Assembly: GCA_964621455.1 (NCBI GenBank)
Contig: CAZULW010000002.1
Location: forward strand, 1 to 64,000
Origin: G020354025 sp964621455
GTDB taxonomy: Bacteria; Fidelibacterota; Marinisomatia; SCGC-AAA003-L08; TS1B11
DNA length: 64,000 bases
Direction: 5' to 3'
Part shown: positions 24,929-33,545 of the stretch, in pieces
Numbering within the stretch: position 1 is the first letter of the stretch
Layout: each line of letters opens with the position of its first letter
Notes under the pieces: generated by a model
Told to the model about the DNA's origin: nothing
Database searches by the model: none
What the model saw: the letters and a program-made list of their open reading frames with translations, nothing else
Position numbers and translations under genes: made by a program

Positions 24929-25434
24929 GCGACTTTCCGCCATAGACCCACCTTCGTTTTGCCGAAGGCCCGCACGTCGATATCCTCAGGCAGTGGGGTG
25001 CTTCGGGATAGCTCCATAACAAACACGCCACCGGGAGCAAGTACTTCCCTCACCAGCGGCTGCAGGTCAACCCACCCGATGCTGTTATAGGGCGGATCAG
25101 CCAAAACCACATCAAAGCGCCGGGGTGTGGCGGCCAGGAACGAGGCCACGTCTGTCAGGGCGATAGTACTCTGGTCTTCCGCTCTCGCCCTGGTAAGGTT
25201 CTGCCTCAGGACGGTTACCATGCGGCGGTCGTTTTCTACGAAGGTCACGTGGTCCGCACCCCGGCTGAGGGCCTCTATGCCCAGGCTGCCGATGCCGGCG
25301 TATAGATCGCAAACTTGCTTGCCCTCCAACGGCTCCAGACGTTGGAAAACCGATTTGCGTACAACAGCTTTCGTCGGGCGTCTGGCCTTGTTGGGGCTTT
25401 TACGAAAGTATCCTTTCGGGACCTGCAGCTTCAA
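24925..25434 (-). CDS. rsmD: 16S rRNA (guanine(966)-N2)-methyltransferase
   Basis: The protein has 169 residues. The SAM site is VCDLYAGIGSLGIEALSRGA, followed by VTFVENDRRM. The catalytic DPPY motif is VVLADPPYNSI. RRPTKAVVRKSVFQRL matches the RsmD N-terminus. It modifies small-subunit rRNA. The start is TTG at 25432-25434, overlapping the stop of the PilN-like gene in TTGA. Confidence 0.9.
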   Translation of the reverse strand: MKLQVPKGYFRKSPNKARRPTKAVVRKSVFQRLEPLEGKQVCDLYAGIGSLGIEALSRGADHVTFVENDRRMVTVLRQNLTRARAEDQSTIALTDVASFLAATPRRFDVVLADPPYNSIGWVDLQPLVREVLAPGGVFVMELSRSTPLPEDIDVRAFGKTKVGLWRKVA

Positions 25435-26324
25435 GCCGCGGTGCCACCCGGCGATAATGACCGTGGCGATAGTGTTCGCTCCTCGATGAGGTTAAAGATG
25501 ACCCGCAGCAGGTAGGGACCTGCGGCAAGCCCATCCGGCTTCAGCAAGCTCATGCGATGATAGTAAACGTTGGTGGAGTCGCCGGCGGCGGTTACCAGAT
25601 GGGCCTGAATCTCCTCCAGGGAACCCTGGAGCACATACTCGCCGGCTGTCATGGTACCAGGGATCGTTTCCACTACCACTCCCCCTGAGCTGCGGACTTT
25701 ATCCTCTAGCTGGCGGAAAAAGCGTTCATACTCGGACTTTACCGGGCGTAGCGCGCCCACCTGGTCTCTGGAGGTGAAGGCCACCGTCCCCAGCCAGCAG
25801 CCCGGTGCATCGGAGCCTGACGGTGTAATGAGGTCGGAAAACTGGCAACCCTCAACGCGAGTATTGAGCCGCAGCAGGGATTGATCCAACTCTTGACCTC
25901 GAACCCGGTATACGAGAATCCCCGCCCCGGCATCCATAAAATCAATGGTAACCTCGGAGGGCAGGTCACCTAAGAACCGAGCCATAACAATGGCACAGGA
26001 TCCCGGCGGTTGTGCCGCTGCCTGGGGCGCAGCCGCAGCCGGTGGCGTTTCCCGGAACGGGAAGATCTCTCTCCACTGTTTCCAACTCCACCCCTGATAC
26101 CACGAATACGCGGCTACCACCGAAATCACCAGGAGGATCACCAGCCATGCCCAGAGTTTGGATTTCGCTTTGACTCTGGGAGGTGCAACCGGCGGGGCTT
26201 CAGATATGGCCCGCGTCTGCAGGTGGCTGAGAAGTGCCTCCTCGTGGGCAGCGGCCTCATCGATTTCAAGATCAACAGCGGTTTCCTGAAGCCCGGGGCT
26301 TGCCAGCAGGTTAATCTCAAACAT
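25431..26324 (-). CDS. PilN-like inner-membrane protein
   Basis: The protein has 297 residues. It opens with MFEINLLASPGLQ, the INLL motif that marks PilN-type proteins of type IV pilus and type II secretion platforms. A cytoplasmic stretch of about 55 residues precedes one membrane helix (LWAWLVILLVISVVAAYSWY). The rest is a Pro/Ala linker and a periplasmic domain with no family I recognise. It overlaps the PilM-like gene by 8 bases, as pilM-pilN pairs often do. The identification rests on the N-terminal motif, topology and gene order, not on close similarity. Confidence 0.5.
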   Translation of the reverse strand: MFEINLLASPGLQETAVDLEIDEAAAHEEALLSHLQTRAISEAPPVAPPRVKAKSKLWAWLVILLVISVVAAYSWYQGWSWKQWREIFPFRETPPAAAAPQAAAQPPGSCAIVMARFLGDLPSEVTIDFMDAGAGILVYRVRGQELDQSLLRLNTRVEGCQFSDLITPSGSDAPGCWLGTVAFTSRDQVGALRPVKSEYERFFRQLEDKVRSSGGVVVETIPGTMTAGEYVLQGSLEEIQAHLVTAAGDSTNVYYHRMSLLKPDGLAAGPYLLRVIFNLIEERTLSPRSLSPGGTAA

Positions 26325-27222
26325 GCTCGGCCGCCCATACGGCACTTGCCAGCTCTGAGAACGCCGACTGGGTGAAACGATTGTCAGCCTCAGGCACTTC
26401 CGGCCAGTTCCAGCGCCAGAACGGGTTCAGCAGAGACAAGGTGCTCTGTTCGATCCGCATTACATCCTCCAGGAAGCCGGTGCCACCAGACCCCAGGTAG
26501 ACAAATACGTCATCGACTTCGGGAAAACTGGCATCCTGGCTTTCGGAAAGCTGTTCCACGAAAGCAACAATCGGTTCCTGCAGGCGGCTGTTCCCGATAG
26601 TTATACGCGGACGCACACTCGAGGCGTCTCGCTCGAAGAAATGCAGGGCCCGAAATGTGCCTTCCTGGATTTCAAGAAATTGGTCGAAACCATGCTCCGA
26701 AGCTCGCCAGAAAAGGCGCCGGCCACGCTCCAGGGCGGGAACTACGCGCCTGGCATAGTTATAAGCAGAAAAAACGCCAATATTCAACCAGTGAGTGGAT
26801 GAAGCTCTATGGGGCAGTGCGGACTTGACCGCCCGCCGAAGAACCATCGGGCAATCCACGTTCAGATAACGCCCGGAACGGTTCTCAAGGGGGTACTGAA
26901 AACTTGCGTAGAGGGGCTCGGTACCAAAACGACCGCGCTGGATGAAATCCAGCTGTTCCCTTGCGTTCCACGCCGGGTCAATTTCCAACACGGAAAAATG
27001 GCAGAACTCCGCATCCAGGGTAAGATAAACAGGCGTAGTTTCAACTTCGTTGGCTTCGGCAAGGATCCGTTTGATCATGTCCCGAAAACGGGCAGCGTCG
27101 TGGAAAGGGTCTACTTCCCTTTCCCACGGAATGACCTGACACGCAATAAGCCGTACCTCCTCGCCACTCCTATCCCAATTGACATATCGAACTTCGTGGC
27201 CTGAAAAGGCGACGGCTAGCAT
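26317..27222 (-). CDS. PilM-like protein (putative actin-like ATPase fold)
   Basis: The protein has 301 residues, is soluble, and has no membrane segment. The opening MLAVAFSGHEVRYVNW and the VYLTLDAEFCHFSVLEIDP strand resemble the beta-sheet pattern of PilM/FtsA-type actin folds, but classical nucleotide motifs are weak. Its place directly before a PilN-like gene and after a pseudopilin-like gene is the main argument. In pili PilM sits in the cytoplasm and binds the PilN INLL tail, which is present here. Confidence 0.4.
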   Translation of the reverse strand: MLAVAFSGHEVRYVNWDRSGEEVRLIACQVIPWEREVDPFHDAARFRDMIKRILAEANEVETTPVYLTLDAEFCHFSVLEIDPAWNAREQLDFIQRGRFGTEPLYASFQYPLENRSGRYLNVDCPMVLRRAVKSALPHRASSTHWLNIGVFSAYNYARRVVPALERGRRLFWRASEHGFDQFLEIQEGTFRALHFFERDASSVRPRITIGNSRLQEPIVAFVEQLSESQDASFPEVDDVFVYLGSGGTGFLEDVMRIEQSTLSLLNPFWRWNWPEVPEADNRFTQSAFSELASAVWAAEHV

Positions 27223-27250
27223 GAGGGACTCATCGGCTGACCCTTACCAT

Positions 27251-28084
27251 CTACTGATTCCGCCAGCTGGGATCTCCACCAACAATTTTCCCGTGATCCT
27301 TGGCCTCGAACTTGAAAAGGATGTAGCGCGATTCCACATACTCACCTGTGATGGGACTGGCGATGGTTAATTCGCTTTCCGTGCTGTCAAGGCTGATGAT
27401 AAATGGGTTCATGGTAACGGGACAGAACAGCAGCTCCGGTTCCAGTCGAAAACGGTTCCACTTGTAATCGGTGTAGACCTCGCTGTGGCTGCCATAGTTG
27501 GTATCCAGGACTTCGCTGAAAGCCGTATCCTGCTTAACCGGGGCCAATCCGCTGGAACCGTTGATAAAAACTGTATCGTAGGCTGCCCGTTCATCGTTCC
27601 AGAGAGTTATTGTGTAAGTGGTATCGAGTACCTCCTGCCTCATTATTCGACCAACAGAGAAAGTAGTATCCATTTGATGGCCCATTAACCCGGGAATAAT
27701 AAGTTGGTAGGGCGAACCATTAACATGGACGATCTGCAAGTCGGTAAAAGTTGTATCAGCGATGAGAGAATCGTGTGTCTGGCTGATAAGATTGAACAGG
27801 AGGTCTCCATCAGTAGTATAGTTCCCCCGCATGATGTTGTAAAAGTTTTCGGCATCCTGGATGATTTCCATGCGGCGGCGGCTATCAGTTCGATATGTCT
27901 CCTCTTCGGCCCAAATGTATTTGGGGATATAGATAACCCCCACCAGAACCAGGGCCGCAAGTATGACCAACCAGTCCAGTATTAAGATGGCGCTGTGACG
28001 CGGCAGAGAATGCCACCGTGCCGGGATTCTAGGGATAATGGATGGTCCTCTCGGTCGGGGGTTGTTTGAAGTCTGATTATTCAA
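27251..28084 (-). CDS. Pseudopilin-like membrane protein
   Basis: The protein has 277 residues. A positively charged leader is followed by a hydrophobic helix with an acidic residue at pilin-like position 5 (AILILDWLVILAALVLVGVI). The text after it (YIPKYIWAEEETYRTDS, then IIQDAENFYNIMRGNYTTDG) matches the GspG/PilA pattern of N-terminal helix plus tyrosine-rich start of the head domain. The usual Gly before the cleavage site is missing (Ala here), so processing is uncertain. The C-terminal part is a beta-rich extracytoplasmic domain. The start is taken as TTG 28082-28084, overlapping the comEA stop in TTGAATAA; a start 14 codons earlier is possible. Confidence 0.5.
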   Translation of the reverse strand: MNNQTSNNPRPRGPSIIPRIPARWHSLPRHSAILILDWLVILAALVLVGVIYIPKYIWAEEETYRTDSRRRMEIIQDAENFYNIMRGNYTTDGDLLFNLISQTHDSLIADTTFTDLQIVHVNGSPYQLIIPGLMGHQMDTTFSVGRIMRQEVLDTTYTITLWNDERAAYDTVFINGSSGLAPVKQDTAFSEVLDTNYGSHSEVYTDYKWNRFRLEPELLFCPVTMNPFIISLDSTESELTIASPITGEYVESRYILFKFEAKDHGKIVGGDPSWRNQ

Positions 28085-28529
28085 TTGGTGTACCTTTCTT
28101 CTCGATTGTATCTGGTAGTGCCACAATGAGTCCTTCCCATCCCAACAAGAGTTTAGGACCGATTCCCTTGACTTTTACAAGGTCCTGGACGGTCCTAAAG
28201 TATCCGTTTTTAGCGCGATAATCGACGATTTTTTTTGCCAATACCGGTCCGATACCGGGAAGCGCCTGCAGTTCTTCCTGGCTGGCGTGGTTCACATTGA
28301 TGGGGTTGGTCAGACCGACAGCCCACAGCTCCACAGCGCCTGAATCGGCCGTGGCCAGGTACTGGCGACTGCTCTCCTTGAAGGCTTCCAGGACCGCCTT
28401 TCGCTGGACTATCTCCTCTGCCGTTGGGCGGCCATAGTAATTGCGGACCTGTCGGACCAGGAGCCCTATGAACAAGAGCGCCGCCAGGGACAGAAGAATA
28501 CGCTTTTCACCCTTGGTAAAGAACTTCAC
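28077..28529 (-). CDS. ComEA-like helix-hairpin-helix DNA-binding protein
   Basis: The protein has 150 residues. One N-terminal membrane helix (RILLSLAALLFIGLLVRQV) anchors it. The C-terminal half is a double helix-hairpin-helix: INVNHASQEELQALPGIGPV and FRTVQDLVKVKGIGPKLLLG, as in ComEA, the periplasmic receptor for incoming DNA in natural transformation. Short ComEA-like proteins also exist outside competence. The start is GTG, immediately after the dnaJ stop (TGAGTG). Followed by pilin-, PilM- and PilN-like genes, it suggests a DNA-uptake or pilus role. Confidence 0.75.
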   Translation of the reverse strand: MKFFTKGEKRILLSLAALLFIGLLVRQVRNYYGRPTAEEIVQRKAVLEAFKESSRQYLATADSGAVELWAVGLTNPINVNHASQEELQALPGIGPVLAKKIVDYRAKNGYFRTVQDLVKVKGIGPKLLLGWEGLIVALPDTIEKKGTPIE

Positions 28530-29654
28530 TCAAGCGCTGAACTTTCCGTAGCGTTCCGCCCCCGGGATAGAGGACTCAATTTCCAGGAGCTCCTCGTAAA
28601 AGCTCCGCTGACGATCATTCAGTTGCGACGGTGCCACCACCTGAACCCTCACCAGCTCATTCCCCCGGCCTCGGCCCCGCAGCTCCGGGAAACCCTTACT
28701 CCGCATCCGCAGGATATGGCCCGTCTGGATACCGGGCGGTATCTTGAGCTTGGCCGATCCATCCAGGGTGGGCACCTCAATGGTCGTCCCCAGAGCCGCC
28801 TCGGCAAAGGTAATGTTCACGGTCAGGAGAACATCACGACCGTGGCGGGTGAAGAGGGGATGTTCCTTCTCATCGAATATGACGAGCAGGTCCCCGGTCC
28901 GCATACCACGCCGGCCCCTGTTACCCTCGCCGTTCATGGTCATGTAGTTCCCCGCGGCAACACCGGCAGGAACCTTAATGGAGACCTCACTACTGACCTT
29001 GGTTCGTCCCTCGCCATGACAAGTCCGGCAAGGTTGTTCTATAATCCGCCCGGTACCGCCGCAGTTACGGCATTCGTGCACATGGACAATTTGCCCAAGC
29101 ATGGAGCGCTGGACCTGGCGAATCTCACCCGAACCACCGCACTGAGGGCATGTAATCTGGCCACCCCCCTTGGCAGCACCCGAGCCGCCGCAGGTATCAC
29201 AGAGATCGTAACGTTTCACCCGAATCGTTTTCTCTACCCCTGTGGCGATTTCTTCGTAAGTAAGGAAAAGCGTCACGCGCAGGTCACTGCCTTTATCAGC
29301 CCGGCGCTGGCTGCGGGTCATGGTGCCAAACAGGTCATCAAAGCCCCCAAAACCCCCTAAGCCGCCAAAACCCGACATGAAGGTGCGTAGTGCATCCGAC
29401 AGGTCAAAATCGAACCCGCCCGGGCCAGAGGCGCCATTCACCCCAACAGTCCCATAGCGGTCGTACTGGGCCCGTTTCTGGGGATCGTGCAACACTTCGT
29501 AGGCCTCCGCCGCCTCCTTGAACTTCGTCTCCGAGCTTTTGTCTCCGGGATTCTTGTCGGGGTGGTATTTCAGCGCCGCCTGCCGGTAGGCCTTCTTGAT
29601 TTCCTCTTCGTTGGCGTTCTGGTCGACGCCCAGTATATCATAATAGTTAGGCAT
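28530..29654 (-). CDS. dnaJ: Chaperone protein DnaJ
   Basis: The protein has 374 residues and type I domain order: J-domain (DYYDILGV-type start YYDILGVDQNANEEEIKKAY, with KYHPDKNPGD), Gly/Phe-rich linker (FGGLGGFGGFDDLFG), then four zinc-finger repeats CDTCGGSG, CPQCGGSG, CRNCGGTG and CRTCHGEG, and a substrate-binding C-terminus. It stimulates DnaK; dnaK is not in the window. It lies 5 bases after grpE and directly before the comEA-like gene. Confidence 0.96.
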   Translation of the reverse strand: MPNYYDILGVDQNANEEEIKKAYRQAALKYHPDKNPGDKSSETKFKEAAEAYEVLHDPQKRAQYDRYGTVGVNGASGPGGFDFDLSDALRTFMSGFGGLGGFGGFDDLFGTMTRSQRRADKGSDLRVTLFLTYEEIATGVEKTIRVKRYDLCDTCGGSGAAKGGGQITCPQCGGSGEIRQVQRSMLGQIVHVHECRNCGGTGRIIEQPCRTCHGEGRTKVSSEVSIKVPAGVAAGNYMTMNGEGNRGRRGMRTGDLLVIFDEKEHPLFTRHGRDVLLTVNITFAEAALGTTIEVPTLDGSAKLKIPPGIQTGHILRMRSKGFPELRGRGRGNELVRVQVVAPSQLNDRQRSFYEELLEIESSIPGAERYGKFSA

Positions 29655-29659
29655 GTGGC

Positions 29660-30286
29660 TCAGCCGCTCACCACTACCCTGGCGTGCCGGATCACTTTAT
29701 CACGGTACTTGTAGCCAGGCTCATATTCTTCCAGAACGATGCCCGCAGGGTACTCATTGGAAGGACGGGTCATAAGTGCTTCATGCAGCTCCGGGTCAAA
29801 CGCTTCTCCCACCGATCTGAAAACCTGCACTCCTTCGGCCTCAAGCACTTTGTCGAATTTGTCCACGATCAGCGCCAGCCCCTGCACCACTGGATCGTCC
29901 TTCTGTGATTCATCCTGGCGGGCGTGTTCGACAGTCCTGTGCAGGTCGTCAAGGATGGGCAGGATCAAACGAAAAACTTGAGTGCCCGCATAAGTTATCA
30001 GTTCACTTTTTTCCTTGCTGGTCCGCTTGATATGGTTGTCATACTCGGCCCGCAAGCGGATGTACTTATCTTCCAACTCCTTGAATCTGGTCTCCAGTTC
30101 CTTGATTTTCCTGGCGTCCACGGGGCACCGATCCGGCTTCGCCCTGCCTTTTGACCGTACGGGCCGAACCTTAGCTTCCCCTTCTCCTTCAGCCGATATA
30201 TTTGCGGTCGATTGGTCCCGGTCAGACGCCGGTTCGGTCTTGCTCTCTCCAACGGGTTGCCGTTGATTAGTACTGTCCGTGGGCAT
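29660..30286 (-). CDS. grpE: Nucleotide exchange factor GrpE
   Basis: The protein has 208 residues. The first 60 are polar and disordered. Then the long coiled coil (ELETRFKELEDKYIRLRAEY, DNHIKRTSKEK) leads into the GrpE head with LPILDDLHRTVEHA and the end motif EVLEEYEPGYKYRDKVIRHA-like sequence (YEPGYKYRDKVIRHARVVVS). It releases ADP from DnaK. The start ATG has GAGGTTCTC upstream. It begins 8 bases after the stop of a 33-codon hrcA stump. Confidence 0.95.
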   Translation of the reverse strand: MPTDSTNQRQPVGESKTEPASDRDQSTANISAEGEGEAKVRPVRSKGRAKPDRCPVDARKIKELETRFKELEDKYIRLRAEYDNHIKRTSKEKSELITYAGTQVFRLILPILDDLHRTVEHARQDESQKDDPVVQGLALIVDKFDKVLEAEGVQVFRSVGEAFDPELHEALMTRPSNEYPAGIVLEEYEPGYKYRDKVIRHARVVVSG

Positions 30287-30294
30287 GAGAACCT

Positions 30295-30396
30295 CTAGTT
30301 GCCACCTTCAATCAGGGCCGTGCGGATATAGTCCTTCACCGTGGCGGTTAAAATGCTGTACTCCCGCTCTGAAAGCTGCTCTGATATTGTTTTCAT
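30295..30396 (-). pseudogene. hrcA: Truncated hrcA (first 25 residues plus 8), heat-shock repressor stump
   Basis: This is a 33-codon frame with sequence MKTISEQLSEREYSILTATV and then KDYIRTALIEGGN before a TAG. The part LSEREYSILTATVKDYIRTA matches the start of HrcA (LSERERxIL...VEDYIxTAEPVGS), the CIRCE-binding repressor that usually precedes grpE-dnaJ. The DNA-binding wing and the whole rest of the protein are missing, and grpE starts 8 bases later. It reads as a deletion that fused the hrcA start to the grpE leader. No CIRCE inverted repeat (TTAGCACTC-N9-GAGTGCTAA) is visible upstream. Confidence 0.7.
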
Positions 30397-30402
30397 CTAA
30401 AA

Positions 30403-30431
30403 AATTTAATTTATTGAATCTGCGAAATCAA
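30403..30431 (-). promoter_or_regulatory. Putative promoter before the hrcA stump/grpE
   Basis: On the minus strand TTGATT (30426-30431) and TAAATT (30403-30408) are 17 bases apart in an AT-rich gap. The ATG of the stump lies only 6 bases after the -10 box. Transcripts would therefore begin at or inside the stump, leaving it leaderless or untranslated. Confidence 0.35.
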
Positions 30432-30452
30432 GGCACCCTCGTCGTGAAATCC

Positions 30453-31343
30453 CTATCTGGTGCCAAGAGACCTGGGATTGAGAAATTTCCGGATACTCCG
30501 GGAACTGCCGATAATGCCCAGCGCGATCCCCATGATCACCAGTCCGCCTGGCAGATACGACGGCTGAATAACCCGGTAGAGGACAAACTGTTCCAGGATG
30601 TAATTCACCACATCAAGTAACCCGATGACCACGCCCATCGCCAGGGCACTGCCCAGAACACCTTGCAGCGTCCCCTCTACCAGGAAGGGGAAGCGGATAA
30701 ACCTGCGGGTTGCGCCCAACAGGTAGAGGATATCAATGGTATCCCGTTTGGCGTAGATGGATAGTTTGATGGTATTGGATACCAGAAAGATAGCCCCCAG
30801 CAGCACTACGATCCCGATCACCAACCCGCCATAGACAGCAATCTGAAGGTAGCGCTCGAGGATACGCACCAACTCTCCCCGGTAGGCTACATCGGTGACG
30901 CCGGGTAACGCCTCGATGGCGTCGGCAATACGGTGGATGCGCCGGGCGGTGCGATATCCTCTGGCAACCAGAATAACGCCGCCTGCCGGCAGGGGATTGG
31001 TCCCCAGCACTTCCATCACATTCTCGCCGAACTCCTGCTTGAAGATCTCTGCGGCCCGCTCCTTGGTGATGAACTCTGTACTGGAGATCCCTTCAATGGA
31101 CCTCAATTTCTGATAGACGCTAAAGGCCTCCTGGCCGTTCAGGAGGGGGTCAAAGAAGATATCAATGCGATACTGGGTTTGAAGCCGGCGGGTGGCCCGG
31201 TCGAAGTTGCTGAGCGCTACATAGGCCTCCCCGAAAATCACCAGGGTGAGAGCAATGGTAAGCGTGGAGCCCAACATGGGTAGCTTGGCCCGCCACAGGG
31301 ACCGGATTCCTTCACCCAGCAGGTATAGGAGCTTGCCGATCAA
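30453..31343 (-). CDS. ftsX: Cell division protein FtsX
   Basis: The protein has 296 residues with FtsX topology: a short cytoplasmic N-terminus, helix 1 (LPMLGSTLTIALTLVIFGEA), a large periplasmic loop of about 120 residues (up to RGELVRILERYLQ), then three more helices. The sequence SNTIKLSIYAKRDTIDILYLLGAT is the permease signature next to helix 2. With FtsE it regulates cell-wall hydrolases at the septum. It overlaps ftsE by 4 bases. Confidence 0.93.
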   Translation of the reverse strand: MIGKLLYLLGEGIRSLWRAKLPMLGSTLTIALTLVIFGEAYVALSNFDRATRRLQTQYRIDIFFDPLLNGQEAFSVYQKLRSIEGISSTEFITKERAAEIFKQEFGENVMEVLGTNPLPAGGVILVARGYRTARRIHRIADAIEALPGVTDVAYRGELVRILERYLQIAVYGGLVIGIVVLLGAIFLVSNTIKLSIYAKRDTIDILYLLGATRRFIRFPFLVEGTLQGVLGSALAMGVVIGLLDVVNYILEQFVLYRVIQPSYLPGGLVIMGIALGIIGSSRSIRKFLNPRSLGTR

Positions 31344-31993
31344 TCCAGCAGCCGCCCTTCGTTGATCTCGATGAGTCGCCCCTGTTTGCGGGTCGTGAGG
31401 GAATAATCATGTGTGGCAACCACCACGGTGCTGCCATTTTCCTCCGCTAGGAAGGTAAGCAGGTCGAGGATCTCCATGGAAATAGCTGCGTCCAGATTGC
31501 CGGTGGGCTCATCAGCCAGGATGATGGCCGGATTTTTCGCAATGGCCCGGGCAATTGCCACCCGCTGCTGTTCACCCCCGCTCAGCTCTCGGGGATAGTG
31601 GTGAGTCCTCTCGGAGAGCCCGACATCTTCCAGGGCGCTATAGGCCCTTTCCCGGATTTCCCGTCGTGATAGACCGATAATATGGAGCGGCACCGCGACG
31701 TTTTCGTAGGCGTTCCGGTCGCTGAGGAGGCGAAAGTCCTGGAACACAAGCCCCAGGGTCCTTCTAAGCTGCGGGATATAACGGCGGCGGGTGCGATGGG
31801 TCAGGAAGCCGTTGACCTCCACTTCGCCTCTCTGAGGTATGAGGTCCATGTAAATCAGCTTGAGGATGGTGGACTTCCCGGCCCCCGATGGTCCCACAAG
31901 AAAGACCATCTCTCCAACTTCCACCCGGAAGCTGATGTCGAAAACGCCAGGGCCCCGTTGGTAGGTGAGTGTGACGTCGCGTAATTCAATCAT
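31340..31993 (-). CDS. ftsE: Cell division ATP-binding protein FtsE
   Basis: The protein has 217 residues. Walker A is LVGPSGAGKSTILKL, the Q-loop is LGLVFQDFRLL, the signature is YPRELSGGEQQRVAIARAIA, Walker B is AIILADEPTGNLD, and the switch His is in VVVATHDYSL. The length and the pairing with ftsX identify FtsE rather than another LolD-like ATPase. Confidence 0.94.
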   Translation of the reverse strand: MIELRDVTLTYQRGPGVFDISFRVEVGEMVFLVGPSGAGKSTILKLIYMDLIPQRGEVEVNGFLTHRTRRRYIPQLRRTLGLVFQDFRLLSDRNAYENVAVPLHIIGLSRREIRERAYSALEDVGLSERTHHYPRELSGGEQQRVAIARAIAKNPAIILADEPTGNLDAAISMEILDLLTFLAEENGSTVVVATHDYSLTTRKQGRLIEINEGRLLD

Positions 31994-32043
31994 GATGGCA
32001 AATTTATGGGCGTCCCCTCGCCTTCACAACCCCTGCAACTTGC

Positions 32044-32979
32044 TTAGAAGCAGTTGATGTGATACATACACACTGTGAAAGCAACATAAATGCCAAGCAG
32101 GACAACACCCGCCCCGCGCTTGATCCCCTGCTGATACTTGAGCACCGGCAGCAAGATCAGCGTTACACCCAACATAATTGGCATCTGAATCAACCGGGAC
32201 TGAGCGGGCACGATAATCGGATTGAAAATAGGGATGATACCCATTACAACCATAAGATTAAATACGTTAGACCCCAGAATATTGCCAAGCACGATGCCGG
32301 TCTGTTTGCGGAAGGCTGCTACCAGGGACGTGGCCAGTTCAGGCAGAGAAGTACCTACCGCCACAATGGTGGCACCAATTACCAGCTCCGATATGCCGAT
32401 AGTGCGTGCCAGCCTCACCGCCGCGTTGGTGAAAAGAATAGTGCCCAATACCAACACGGCCAGCCCCACGACGATTCCGGCCACATAAGTGAACAGAGGC
32501 TTTCCCTGCACTTTTGGAGCCAGTTCGGGGGTGAGGGTACGAATCCGGGACAGGCGCCAGAGATAGAGGATGATCCCTATCACCAGCAGGGTGCCGTCAA
32601 TTCTGCCCAGGGAACCATCAAGACTGAGTACTATGAAAAAGGCGGTGATGGCTATTACAATCAGAAGGTCCGTACGCACCTCGTCGTAATTGGCCACAAT
32701 CGGAAAGATCACCGCGCTGGCAGCGAGGATCAAGGCTACATTGGCGATGTTCGAGCCCACCACGTTGCCGATAGCGATGTCCTGCACGTTGTTTAAGACA
32801 GAATAGAGACTTACGGTGAATTCCGGCAGGCTGGTGCCGAATGCCACCACGCTCAGACCAATGACGATAGGGGGCACACGAAAGCGTACTGCCGCTCGGC
32901 TGCCGCCCCAAACCAGGCCTTCGGCACCCAGATAGATCATGCCGATTCCCGCAAGGAGCAGCAGTGCGAGAACGATCAT
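32044..32979 (-). CDS. Calcium/sodium antiporter, YrbG-like (CaCA family)
   Basis: The protein has 311 residues with about ten membrane helices in two inverted halves. Each half has the alpha-repeat of cation/Ca2+ exchangers: VVAFGTSLPEFTVSL with IAIGNVVGSNIANVALIL, and VAVGTSLPELATSL with LGNILGSNVFNLMVV. It would exchange Ca2+ for Na+ (or K+) at the inner membrane. The start ATG (32977-32979) overlaps the nadD stop in ATGA. A longer upstream frame lies inside nadD and is not used. Confidence 0.92.
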   Translation of the reverse strand: MIVLALLLLAGIGMIYLGAEGLVWGGSRAAVRFRVPPIVIGLSVVAFGTSLPEFTVSLYSVLNNVQDIAIGNVVGSNIANVALILAASAVIFPIVANYDEVRTDLLIVIAITAFFIVLSLDGSLGRIDGTLLVIGIILYLWRLSRIRTLTPELAPKVQGKPLFTYVAGIVVGLAVLVLGTILFTNAAVRLARTIGISELVIGATIVAVGTSLPELATSLVAAFRKQTGIVLGNILGSNVFNLMVVMGIIPIFNPIIVPAQSRLIQMPIMLGVTLILLPVLKYQQGIKRGAGVVLLGIYVAFTVCMYHINCF

Positions 32980-33545
32980 AGGTAAAGACGGTGCTCCCGG
33001 ATATACGCTTGTATCGCCCGGGGAAGAATCGCATTCGTGGAGGCGCCAGTTCTGATCTGCTCTCGAACAAAGGATGAGGACAGTGGATTGGCAAAGGGTA
33101 CCATCATTAGCTTGTTGGCAATGTGTGCCGCGGGTGGAGGGGCTTCCCGAGAGAAGCATACAATCTGCACCAGCTGGGCCAGCCGTTCCCGCCGCCGCCA
33201 CCGATGGAACTTCGCCGCCTGGTCTCCCCCGATGATAAGGTAGCAGCCGGCCTGGGGCTCGCGGCGCTTCAGGTATTCCACCGTCACAATAGTGGCCACG
33301 GCCCGCTCCTGATCCACCTCATAGGTTAGCACCTGCCAGTCCGGCCTCATCTCCGCCAGCAGTGTTACCATGGCCAGGCGATGTCGGGCAGGTGCCCTGG
33401 GAGCGTGAGATTTGAGGGGAGACTGATATGACGGAACAAAGTAGAGCGTATCCAGCGGGATCAGCTCCATGGCCAGGGCGGCGATTTCTACGTGCGCATT
33501 GTGGGGTGGGTCGAAGCTCCCACCGAAGATACCCAGCCTTGTCAT
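32976..33545 (-). CDS. nadD: Nicotinate-nucleotide adenylyltransferase
   Basis: The protein has 189 residues and adenylates nicotinate mononucleotide in NAD synthesis. The nucleotidyl-transferase start LGIFGGSFDPPHNAHVEIA, the SPLK substrate loop (VPSYQSPLKSHAP), GGDQAAKFHRWRR and the ISSSxxR-type motif (NPLSSSFVREQIRTG) are all present. It overlaps the BamD-like gene upstream by 4 bases and the antiporter downstream by 4. Confidence 0.94.
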   Translation of the reverse strand: MTRLGIFGGSFDPPHNAHVEIAALAMELIPLDTLYFVPSYQSPLKSHAPRAPARHRLAMVTLLAEMRPDWQVLTYEVDQERAVATIVTVEYLKRREPQAGCYLIIGGDQAAKFHRWRRRERLAQLVQIVCFSREAPPPAAHIANKLMMVPFANPLSSSFVREQIRTGASTNAILPRAIQAYIREHRLYL

